A DNA stretch of 21,172 bases from Stramenopiles sp. TOSAG23-6 (lineage: Eukaryota > Sar). The notes under the pieces were generated by a model that saw nothing but the letters and a program-made list of their open reading frames with translations, ran no database searches and was not told the DNA's origin. The position numbers and the translations under genes were made by a program. The stretch spans positions 1-21,172 of the forward strand of contig LT636030.1 in the NCBI GenBank assembly GCA_900128565.1. Reading direction: 5' to 3'. Positions 1 through 15,196 of the stretch are shown one piece after another. Numbering within the stretch: position 1 is the stretch's first letter; every line of letters starts with the position of its first letter.

Positions 1-65
1 TAGGTACAAAATTTCGTATGAAAAATAAATTCGATTTTTTTGTAAAAAAAAAAAATAAAACATAC
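1..65 (-). repeat. Truncated introner-family intron (RecQ4-like intron 5)
   Basis: On the minus strand the intron opens with GTATGT just after codon AAT of the helicase and runs through poly-T and the core CATACGAAATTTTGTACC. The window then ends at the branch-point motif, so the 3' half and its acceptor are missing. An alternative donor (GTAATG) lies 5 bases upstream. GTATGT is preferred because it matches every other family member. Confidence 0.75.
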
Positions 66-4025
<3,960 letters not shown>

Positions 4026-4573
4026 CCTTTATGAAACAAACTGTTAGAGCAAATGCATTCGACAAAGATTCAGAATTTGTCGATATTGATGTAAAGAGCT
4101 GATAGTTGAATCAATTGATCATTGTTTTAAACGATAATAAGGTTGATAATAAGGTTTATAAATTATAATCTCGAAATCTCAAATCTATAATGAATTATTC
4201 ATGAAAATGATTGAATTTGGTGAAAGTGAAAAAAAAAAATTTGTTTTTTTTGATGTCTGACCGTCTGACGTCATCTGTGGTGTGCAGACTAATTTATTTT
4301 GCTAAATTAAGAAATTGAGCACGAAAATAATAAGCGTGTCAGAGGTNTTCAAATTTTAGAAAATTTATATTAAAATAAATGTTGAGTTCCTGGCTGGCGC
4401 TGGGTATCCCGCCACCCTGAGCTGACTTTATTTTGCTCATGAATACAATAGTCAGTCCACTTGGTACCCTTGTAAGGAAAAGTATTAGTCTGGTATTTTG
4501 CTTTTGAATTGTGGTACGCAATTGCTGCATTAACCACAAAATTATGTCATTTCGAAGTACACACAAATTAATT
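4026..4573. other. Divergent intergenic region, RecQ4-like / Trf4-like genes
   Basis: 548 bp between two divergent start codons, presumably holding both promoters. It is AT-rich with one N at 4347. It contains a palindromic TGACGTCA and a distinctly GC-richer patch (about 4385-4430). An ATG at 4379 opens a 13-codon upstream ORF ending at 4420. A second in-frame ATG for the right-hand gene lies at 4544. I see no introner copy here. Confidence 0.6.
4266..4273. promoter_or_regulatory. CRE-like palindrome TGACGTCA
   Basis: A perfect 8-bp CRE/bZIP-type palindrome 241 bp upstream of the helicase start, next to a direct repeat of GTCTGAC (4255-4261 and 4264-4270 approximately). In many eukaryotes this motif binds CREB/ATF-type bZIP factors. 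Function here is inferred from sequence and position only. Confidence 0.35.
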
Positions 4574-7500
4574 ATGAAGAACATAATATTGTGTGTGATC
4601 TTCTTAACTTTGCAAAGAAAGACGGAGTTGGAGGTGGCAGCGGCACAGACTCCAAATTCCAGAGCACAATCTTTGGCACAACAACATCCACCTTCACAAT
4701 ATCCAAATGAAGCTTTCGCATATTTTTATAAAGTAGCACACAGTGCAGCGGCGGCAAAGCTACAGGAAATGAAGAAATGGGAGGCCCTAAAGGCGGAATC
4801 AATATCAAAAAATCAAGAAATTTTGGATGAGGCACATCTGGAGCAACAACTTGAACAACTACTTCGACACATTCGGCTAGGGCATCCCTCTTTGAAAGAC
4901 ACCAACATTGTTGACAAACATATAACGAATTGTATCGAAAAATTGTGGGAAGGATCTACTACAACTAGATATGGTTCAAGTTCATATGGTCTATACGTCC
5001 CTGGTGTATCAGATATTGATATTATCATTGAAAGAACTGGAAAAGTAGATATCGCAGAAGTCACAGAAGACCTTAGAAAACTAAAAATATGTCTAGATAG
5101 TAGTCTTGGAAGTAAACTAGAAAGCTCAGAAGTTATTATATGTAGCCATCCAATTCTAAAATTAAACTATAGTGGAGAAATCGGAAATTTAAAGGGATTA
5201 TGGGTCGATATTTCTTTTCGATTGCCTGACTTTAGAGGAGATCTAGTTAAAAAGATTGCAATAGATACAATGAAACGGGGTGTTGGAGAAGAGTTACTTT
5301 TACTCCTAAAAACGTATTTGCATCATCATGAACTAAATCAACCTTATAATGGTACATTGGGGGGTTATGCACTAGTGCTCATGGTGCGGTTTTTGTTCAT
5401 GAGTCCACATGTGCAGGAATATATTATTCATATGTATGTTTTCATATCTGAATTTCATTTTTTGAAACAAATTCTATGCCTAACAAAAAATCGAATCTGA
5501 CATATCTTTCCAAAATACATGACCATTGTTCAAAAATTGAGGTTTTTTTTAATGTTTTATGGAATCGGAAGCTCATGCATCGGCCATAATGTTAGAATGA
5601 AATGGTCTCTGGACGGATATCCATTCTGCACGGATGGGCCTTTTCGTACGGATGGGCCTTTTCGTATCCAGCCTATATTTATCGAGGATCCTACTCAACC
5701 AGGTCATAATGTTGCCTTTTCATCGCATAATATTAAACTTGTTCAAACAAAGTTTGATGAACTCCGAGAACTACTTGGAGTAAGAGTAGATACGTGTACC
5801 ATGTTCTCCTATTTTGGGAAATTATTTGAAGCAGGTAGTAGCGTCGATAGCGTTCCTATTCCTGAGCTTCCTGTTGTTCATGGATATTATGCTGGTGCTG
5901 GTGTTAGAGCTGATGTTGGATTACTTATTCCTTCAAAACCTTCATCTAGCCATTTACGTGGCGTCAGTGGTGGAGGCAGTGTTAGTGGCGGAGTTGGTAC
6001 AAGCGTTGCTACATTGAGAGAGAATGATCAAACCAAAGTTTATGATGATAAAGAAAGGGAAGAAATGAAACAAATTGTTCAAAGAAATCTTCGTCGTCTG
6101 ATTTTGGGCTCCCCTAAAAAGTTTGGTGATAGGATGCAGCTGTTAGATTATGCTCGTAAGGATTATGATACTCATAGCCAACATTGGAAAGGTGTATATT
6201 CAAAGTACGATATTAAAAAATGCATGGTGAAAAAGGCGTTGCGTTCTTATGAAAATGAAAAACAAGAAGAACAGGAAGCGACTGCCAAAGCTTCCGAAAG
6301 GAGAATTGTTAAACCGAAAATGGATCAAGAACAAGTGAAAGCAATCGAAGAAACTATTGCAAAAAATCTCCATCGTCTCATTGTGTCGTCTCCCGATGAA
6401 GTTTATACACCAAAACTACTGCGTGATGCTGCTCGTAAAGATTATGATGATGCAATGAAAACTGTTATCGTTAATCCGATTTGGGAAGGTGTACCTTCCC
6501 GTGAAAAAATTACATTGCAAATGTCGGGAGATGCATTACAACAGCATAGAAGTGCACAAGCAAAAGTAGAAGTCACTACCAAGGCCACGAAAACGAAATC
6601 TGATCAAACGAAAGTATACAATGAGAAAGAAAAGAAAAAAATGAAACAAATTGTTCAAAGAAATCTTCTCCGTCTCATTTTCAAAGCCCCCGATAAAGTG
6701 TTTAACAAAACGACACTCAGAGATTACGCTCGTGAAGATTGTGCGGTTGATACTCATCGTCAATATTGGAAAGGTGTGCATTCAGAGGAAGATATTTCAA
6801 ATAAAATGGCTCTTGAAGCATTAGAATCTTACAGAAGTTCGGCAGAAATTACAATTCAAACAAATCTTGATCGTCTTATTGAAAAAGCCAATGATGAAAA
6901 AAAAACACATAGTAAAAAGTCACTGCATCGTGCTGCGCAACAGGAATACGACGATATCGAAACCCGTCACCATTGGGAAGGTGTACGTTCAAAGGGGGAA
7001 ATAAAATTAAAAATGGCACAGAATGCATTACAGTCATATNAGGAGAAAGTAAAGAAAGCGCACGAACATATTGCTGTAAATAAAGCTGAGGATGCAATAG
7101 ATGTTGCTGAAAGACAATTGTCTTCTGCTGAAGGTTTAATAGATTCAATAGAAACGAATTTACCGGAACAAGAAGCAATTAAGGCTTATGAAAATGAATT
7201 GTTAAAAATTGATGAATTGTTACTTGCTAACATTTTCATGTATATAATTCTTCCACCAGAAAAGAAAAACCTAAACGTTGGGAGTTTCTACACTCGGAAG
7301 GAGCAGTATGAATCTGATAGATCTAATTGTTGGAAAAAATTGAATGATCGTTATCCTGGTGTTAGGAGGTATCCAGCAGAAATTCGCCCTGAAAATCTTT
7401 CGGGTATAGTTGGGTCTTCTAAATTTGAAGAAGTAACCATCCAAATTGAAAACCTCCAGAAAGAAATCGAAGAGTTTGACGGTAAAATTTCGAAACAATC

Positions 7501-8923
7501 GCGCAAGAAAACTCTGAAATTTCTCAACGATAAAAAAGAGCAAAAGCAGATTGAACTTGAGGAACACAAAGAAAAGGAAAGAAAAATCTTTGCTAGCTTG
7601 GTGTTACAAGCAAGAGAAAGGATTTATCTCCCAACTTATCAAGAAGTTTCAGTAGAGGAAAGAACAGGAGCTGATCAAGAAATTTCAGTAGAGGAATATT
7701 TTCAAAAAGCAGGAGTGGACGCCAGTACCACCGAAGCGTTTGAAACCCTAGTTCAAAAAGGTGCACATTTTGAACATTCGGCAAAAGGAGCCACGATTAA
7801 ATTATCGAAAAGCACACTCCGAGAAATTTTGAAAGATTATGGCCCCCATTTTGTTATTCGTGATTTTCTTGAAAAGATTATTGAGTTAATTATTAATTAC
7901 GCCAAATTTGAGGAGTTTAATGCGATGAGGTATACAGATTTCGCGTATAAAATTGCATTAGAAGAAAAAAGAATGAAACAATTTTGGATTTTCCAATATC
8001 CAGATGATAATTTTTTGAATATGCCTACTCCTGATAAAGAGAAGATTGAACAATATGTCAAAACTGTTGGACTTATTAAAAGAAAACTTCACGCCTTCAA
8101 GTTTCTTTTCTTGGGGGAAGTACTTGTAAAAGAATCGAAAACAATTGAAGCCGATATAGAGTTGGTATTAAAAGATTTAGAAGATATTCCTCAGAGCAAG
8201 TATGACGAGTATCATACAAATTTACAACTTCTTCTAGAAGAGTATGAAGTCGAACGTACAGATTTGAAAAAAAGTGCTTTGGAAAGTCTGTTCAAAGTCA
8301 GAAAAAATCATGCTTCTGAACCTGAACCTGAAAGTCAACCTGAACCTGAACATGAAAGTCATTCTGAACCTGAACCTGTAAGTCAACCTGAACCTGAACC
8401 TGAATTTTATCTGGAAAGTGAACGTATTAGAAAAATCTCAGAGGAAATAATTCAATATTGTATAAGCTATAAAGATTCGGATTCAAGCATGAAAAAGGAA
8501 GATGTCATGTATCGTATAGCACAATTAGCCCGAAGCATGAAGGAATTCTGGATACTGAATTTTCCAAAAAAATTTAAACATCCAATGCCTGTGCCAAACT
8601 TTGATAAAATTGAATTGTTTTTGGATTCCGTCGACACATTTAAATTACAAATACGTGCTGGGCAATTTTTGTGTGATGTGATTGACTGTGATGTGGAAAA
8701 AGTCATAGTGCCACAAGATTTTGACATTGACCAACTCACCGAAAGTGACAAGGAAAACCTTAAAAAGTTGAACTTACGTGAGGTGGACCTTGGAGTTGCA
8801 TTTGAGAGATTACAGAATTCTTCTGTGAAAGATTTCTTGGAACAGCAAAAATTATCAATTGATCATATAATGACTACTCCAACAGAATGGTTCAGTCTAT
8901 TTAAATATGTAAGAATAAATTAA
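4574..8923 (+). CDS. Trf4/5-like non-canonical poly(A) polymerase with giant repeat C-terminus
   Basis: Exons 4574-5433 and 5521-8923 encode 1420 residues. The N-terminal 400 residues are a DNA polymerase beta-like nucleotidyltransferase of the Trf4/5 (PAPD5/7) kind, which adds short 3' tails to RNA. Seen: GSSSYGLYVPGVSDID (G134; catalytic D147 and D149), the third acid in LWVDISF (D212), the central-domain stretch GGYALVLMVRF, and the nucleotide-recognition loop IEDPTQPGHNV (about 341-351). All catalytic residues are present. About 1000 further residues have no recognised domain: four copies of a 75-residue module, two copies of a second module, a Glu-Pro repeat and coiled-coil-like charged stretches. 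Trf4 proteins are usually far shorter. The chosen ATG gives MKNIILCVIFLTL, a hydrophobic start like a signal or organelle-targeting peptide, odd for a nuclear enzyme. ATG 4544 would add 10 residues. Residue N at 7040 leaves one codon unknown. Confidence 0.88.
5434..5520 (+). repeat. Introner intron in Trf4-like gene, GT...AT
   Basis: The donor is GTATGTTTTCATATCTGAATT, shortened family form; the branch point TGCCTAAC lies at 5477-5484 and the end is CCAAAATACAT. The join AT|G fuses two long open frames (IIH-M-TIVQKL) across the central domain of the polymerase. It is the only intron in this 4.3-kb gene. Confidence 0.85.
6026..7041 (+). repeat. Four tandem copies of a ~75-residue protein module (module A)
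   Basis: Copies start near 6026, 6319, 6601 and 6838. Shared pattern: I..NL.RLI...P, then L...AR.DYD, then W.GV.S...I...M...AL.SY. Copies 1 and 3 are close even at DNA level (both read MKQIVQRNL), which suggests recent duplication or conversion. Each copy looks helical with an invariant Trp-(Lys/Glu)-Gly-Val. A divergent fifth copy may lie near 7290-7400 (NCWKKLNDRYPGVRR). I do not recognise the family. Confidence 0.8.
7858..8690 (+). repeat. Two copies of a second protein module (module B) flanking a Glu-Pro repeat
   Basis: Copy 1 (about 7858-8120) and copy 2 (about 8418-8690) share the pattern Y.IA...(R)MK.FWI..(Y/F)P, then MP.P...KIE......(V/T)...K..A..FL. Between them, at about 8317-8410, runs a degenerate EPEPESQPEPE-type repeat that looks like a flexible acidic linker. 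No known domain is recognised. Confidence 0.75.
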
Positions 8924-8945
8924 ATCTTTTTAATGTATCAAAAAT

Positions 8946-8951
8946 AATAAA
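8946..8951 (+). terminator. Polyadenylation signal candidate AATAAA
   Basis: AATAAA lies 22 bp after the stop codon of the Trf4-like gene. It sits in the 43-bp gap to the convergent gene, so the two 3' ends must be very short or overlap. Confidence 0.4.
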
Positions 8952-8966
8952 ACTTAATTATTCATT

Positions 8967-9626
8967 TTAATTTCCAATCAGCCTTTCCAATAGAGGATCA
9001 CGCAGCAGAGATGCAGTCGTAGCATCGCTCTCAGTTTTCAATTGCAACGATGGCTCAAATAAAGGATTATTCACTGCTTCAGTATCACCTTCTTCAAAAG
9101 AAGAATACTCTGTAGGTTCTTGGGAATTCTTCAGTGTTGGAAGTTTAGGAGTAGTAGCATTAGGGTAAGGGTTATGAATTTTAGTCTTTTGAGGAGTTTT
9201 AACTGGTGACTGTTGAGGTGTTTTAACTGCTGGAAGAATTACACGTGGTGGAGACAAATGTCCAGGTAGATGCGGACGTTTTGGAGTTTTGCCTTTGTAG
9301 TCTGTAAAGTTTGAAAGGTCATTCATGTTTGGATAAAAACGTTTAGAAGAACTCTTAGGCTTAATCCGTTTGAATTCTTCCTGGGTTATTGGTATGAATG
9401 CAATTGGCACATTGCCTTCCCAGGACACTCTATACGATTGGTTTGTAGTTGTAGACGTTATAGTACTCGCTCTGCCTTTGGTAGGCAATGCCTGAAGAAT
9501 AATCTCTTTGGAAGCTTTTAGAAATGTCGCTTCTCTATCGGCAGATAAACGTTTCTCTTCAACTATCATTCCGGATACGTACGACGCATACAGTGCGAAT
9601 GCGATTAAATATATCAAAGTATTCAT
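8967..9626 (-). CDS. Small secreted or membrane-anchored orphan protein
   Basis: 219 residues with no recognised family. The chosen ATG gives MNTLIYLIAFALYASYVSG, a convincing signal peptide with likely cleavage after VSG (or an N-terminal anchor). An upstream in-frame ATG at 9755 would bury this segment, so I prefer 9626. The middle is Pro/Lys-rich with a short repeat (KTPQQSPVKTPQKT). The C-terminal third is acidic and Ser/Thr-rich, ending RDPLLERLIGN. There is no intron, and it converges with the Trf4-like gene at 43 bp. The mature chain looks largely disordered. Function unknown. Confidence 0.65.
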   Translation of the reverse strand: MNTLIYLIAFALYASYVSGMIVEEKRLSADREATFLKASKEIILQALPTKGRASTITSTTTNQSYRVSWEGNVPIAFIPITQEEFKRIKPKSSSKRFYPNMNDLSNFTDYKGKTPKRPHLPGHLSPPRVILPAVKTPQQSPVKTPQKTKIHNPYPNATTPKLPTLKNSQEPTEYSSFEEGDTEAVNNPLFEPSLQLKTESDATTASLLRDPLLERLIGN

Positions 9627-10011
9627 TCTTGAAATAAAAAGGGCTTTGATATATACTTCTTGAGCTGTGTTAAATACAATGAAAGTATTTAAATGAATAA
9701 TGATACTATTGAGCAAGTGCCAGGTAGTATATACTATATTATGTTTAAATGACATCAATTGACATCTGTCAAAAAAAACACGAAAAGTTTTGAATTTGAT
9801 TTGAAATTTAAAAATGAATTACGCGGGTCAAGTTCATTTGAAAAACATCAAACCATCAAACGCTTGACGAAGAGCGCTAATACGATTACGAAGGGAAAGA
9901 GAGAGAGAGAAGAGTTTGACGACTTATCTCTTTCACATAGTAAACGTTATATCATTGAGCACAGTACGCCACTTTGCAAATTCATTGACATTTGTAGAAA
10001 TTTCATAGAGA
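9627..10011. other. Divergent intergenic region, orphan / MCM5
   Basis: 385 bp separating two divergent starts. It contains TATATA-type runs near 9650-9735 and a short GAGA run (about 9897-9910) about 105 bp before the MCM5 ATG. An open frame covers much of it but begins without an ATG and overlaps the MCM5 start in another frame. No RNA gene or introner seen. Confidence 0.5.
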
Positions 10012-13467
<3,456 letters not shown>

Positions 13468-13511
13468 TTTTTTGGGTTTTCATTATTCCATTTTATTTAT
13501 CTTTTAGTCAA

Positions 13512-13517
13512 AATAAA
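13512..13517 (+). terminator. Polyadenylation signal candidate AATAAA for MCM5
   Basis: AATAAA lies 44 bp after the MCM5 stop codon, inside the 168-bp gap to the convergent Tudor-like gene. Confidence 0.4.
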
Positions 13518-13585
13518 ATATACCATTAACAGATACTATTCATTTATTTTAATTTAGAGCTATAACCGTTTGTTTGTACAATGTG

Positions 13586-13617
13586 TAACCCCCTAACCTT
13601 AGAAACCCTAACCCTAG
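13586..13617. repeat. Interstitial telomere-like CCCTAA repeats
   Basis: TAACCCCCTAACCTTA is followed by AAACCCTAACCCTAG. This matches degenerate TTAGGG-type telomere repeat or the plant-style telo-box, between the convergent 3' ends of MCM5 and the Tudor-like gene. Confidence 0.6.
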
Positions 13618-13635
13618 AAGGAGTCCTAAATATCT

Positions 13636-14625
13636 TTAAAAGATACCACTAAGAAATTCTTTTTGTTTAGCAGATGTCAATGGTACTACACTCTCCGAAA
13701 TTTTGATCGGTGAATGAAATGCATCATTATTACTTTCAAATGTTTGATTTTGTATGTCATTGATTTTTTGATTACTTGGTACATTTGAAATTGAGTCACT
13801 ATAGTCTATGGTTTTTGTTAGGGTTGTATCCTCCTCAATTGTATGGGGTATATTTGTATCACCTAAATCATCTATAAAATTATCACCTACAAAATCTATT
13901 GGGTTTTGAATAAATGATGTAATAAAAGAATTACTTTGAATGTCCTGTTCGTTTTCAATATTGGGAAGTATCAGTTCATCATTTTTTGTCATGTGGAACA
14001 GACCAAGCATATTTTTATCCAAGTTACTACTACTACTATTACTATTTATTGATTGACGATTCTGGCGCGGAGAATCAATTCTGAGAGAAATATTGTCATT
14101 CGGATCATTCTGATCAATAGGTTCTGTTACTATTGCATAATTACTAATCTCACCCTTTTGGCTAACTTTACTATACGACTTGACAAAGTGAAACGTTCTA
14201 TTTTGAAATCCGCAAATGAGTCCAGCACCTGTTTTTATTTCCTGAACACCACCTCGATGAAGACAAACCCATTCTTCACTGTTATCCCATATATATCGAA
14301 TTTTATGTCGTTTACATGTATGACCAATTGGTGCATTGTGCTCATAAGCTTCTATAGTGCCAATATATCGCTGACCACTACCCCAATCAGCAACAACCAT
14401 TCGACCTAAAGTATTTTTTTCTTCTAGTGAAGTGTTTTCATCGTGAAGTAGTCCCCGGAAACGCCGGGAAGTCTTTGACGCACTGGAAGATCGCTTGGTG
14501 GTATTAGATTTTTTATTATTCGAGCGCGATATATCTGGTGTCAACTTCTGACGTTTTGTTTGTGAGTGCGGTTCAGCAACTTCTACAGTTTCTTTAGACC
14601 TTTTCAGAGCCAACCTAAGTGACAT
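13636..14625 (-). CDS. Tudor/chromo-like nuclear protein, otherwise orphan
   Basis: 329 residues, intronless. The first ATG gives MSLRLALKRSKE; the open frame reaches slightly further upstream but with no ATG. Residues 1-60 are highly basic with KR clusters (TKRQKL), which suggests a nuclear localisation signal. Residues about 74-134 form a small beta-rich domain (GRMVVADWGSGQRYIGTIEAY, then KIRYIWDNSEEWVCL) that resembles Tudor/Agenet-type folds, which bind methylated histone tails. That assignment comes from pattern only. The remaining 190 residues are Asn/Ser/Asp-rich and look disordered, ending KQKEFLSGIF. No enzymatic motif is seen. It converges with MCM5. Confidence 0.7.
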   Translation of the reverse strand: MSLRLALKRSKETVEVAEPHSQTKRQKLTPDISRSNNKKSNTTKRSSSASKTSRRFRGLLHDENTSLEEKNTLGRMVVADWGSGQRYIGTIEAYEHNAPIGHTCKRHKIRYIWDNSEEWVCLHRGGVQEIKTGAGLICGFQNRTFHFVKSYSKVSQKGEISNYAIVTEPIDQNDPNDNISLRIDSPRQNRQSINSNSSSSNLDKNMLGLFHMTKNDELILPNIENEQDIQSNSFITSFIQNPIDFVGDNFIDDLGDTNIPHTIEEDTTLTKTIDYSDSISNVPSNQKINDIQNQTFESNNDAFHSPIKISESVVPLTSAKQKEFLSGIF

Positions 14626-15018
14626 CTGTGTCTTAGTTTGTCCAACGACGCCACCCCTGTATCTATATCCCACCTCTACTATTAATACTGAGTACTCCTA
14701 GAAGAAAGAATCGTAATTGAGGGAAAATGGTTATTCTGTTTTGGCAACACAGTACCTAGAGTATCAGAATCTCAGAGACTAGCCAGTATATAGTGTAGAG
14801 CTACTTTAAGCTGAAGCACGTCGTACTGAATGTTCGACATTTTTTGAAAATCAGACCAGCAGCTGAGCTGGAAAGACGAATTGGTAACCCTAACCCTAGT
14901 CAAACCGAAACAGGCATGCATTTACCTAATAATTTCTCATCTACATTTCGAAAAGTAATAAAATAAAGTCATCATCACAATGAAACTCTACAAAAATATT
15001 GAATTTCGAGCCAATTAC
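14626..15018. other. Intergenic region upstream of Tudor-like gene
   Basis: About 390 bp between the Tudor-like start and the repeat array behind EDC4; it should contain the Tudor-like promoter. It includes a telomere-like TAACCCTAACCCTAG at 14885-14899. No open frame of note, RNA gene or introner seen. Confidence 0.5.
14885..14899. promoter_or_regulatory. Telo-box-like TAACCCTAACCCTAG
   Basis: Two and a half CCCTAA units, 260 bp upstream of the Tudor-like ATG. Such boxes bind telomere-repeat factors in promoters of plants and some fungi; here the role is only inferred from position and recurrence. Confidence 0.35.
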
Positions 15019-15196
15019 AATTTATAATTGAGAAATAAAAAAGTCGAAATTTATAACTGAGAAATAAAAAAGTCGAAATTTATAATTGAGAAATAAAAAA
15101 GTCGAAATTTATAATTGAGAAATAAAAAATCAAGAAATTTATAATTGAGAAATAAGAGAGCCAAGAAATTTATAATTGAGAAATAAGAGAGCCAAG
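15019..15196 (-). repeat. Six-unit tandem repeat built from the EDC4 stop-codon region
   Basis: Units of 28-31 bp start at 15019, 15047, 15076, 15105, 15135 and 15166, each containing ATTTATAATTGAGAAATAA or a one-base variant. The right-most unit is the coding end of EDC4 (the codons LGSLISQL plus the stop). The other five lie downstream. Similarity falls with distance: unit 5 is identical to unit 6, and units 1-4 share a variant AAAAAAGTCG or AAAAATCAAG tail. Confidence 0.9.

Noticed and set aside
4339-4584. Minus-strand open frame in the GC-rich intergenic patch
   Set aside because: It crosses an N, overlaps the Trf4-like start, and matches no family I know.
7271-7569. Two minus-strand frames inside the Trf4-like gene
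   Set aside because: Antisense shadows of a coiled-coil-like coding stretch, with no independent support.
15019-15196. CRISPR-like array from regular 28-31-bp units
   Set aside because: Units are contiguous with no unique spacers and include eukaryotic coding sequence; it is a plain tandem repeat.
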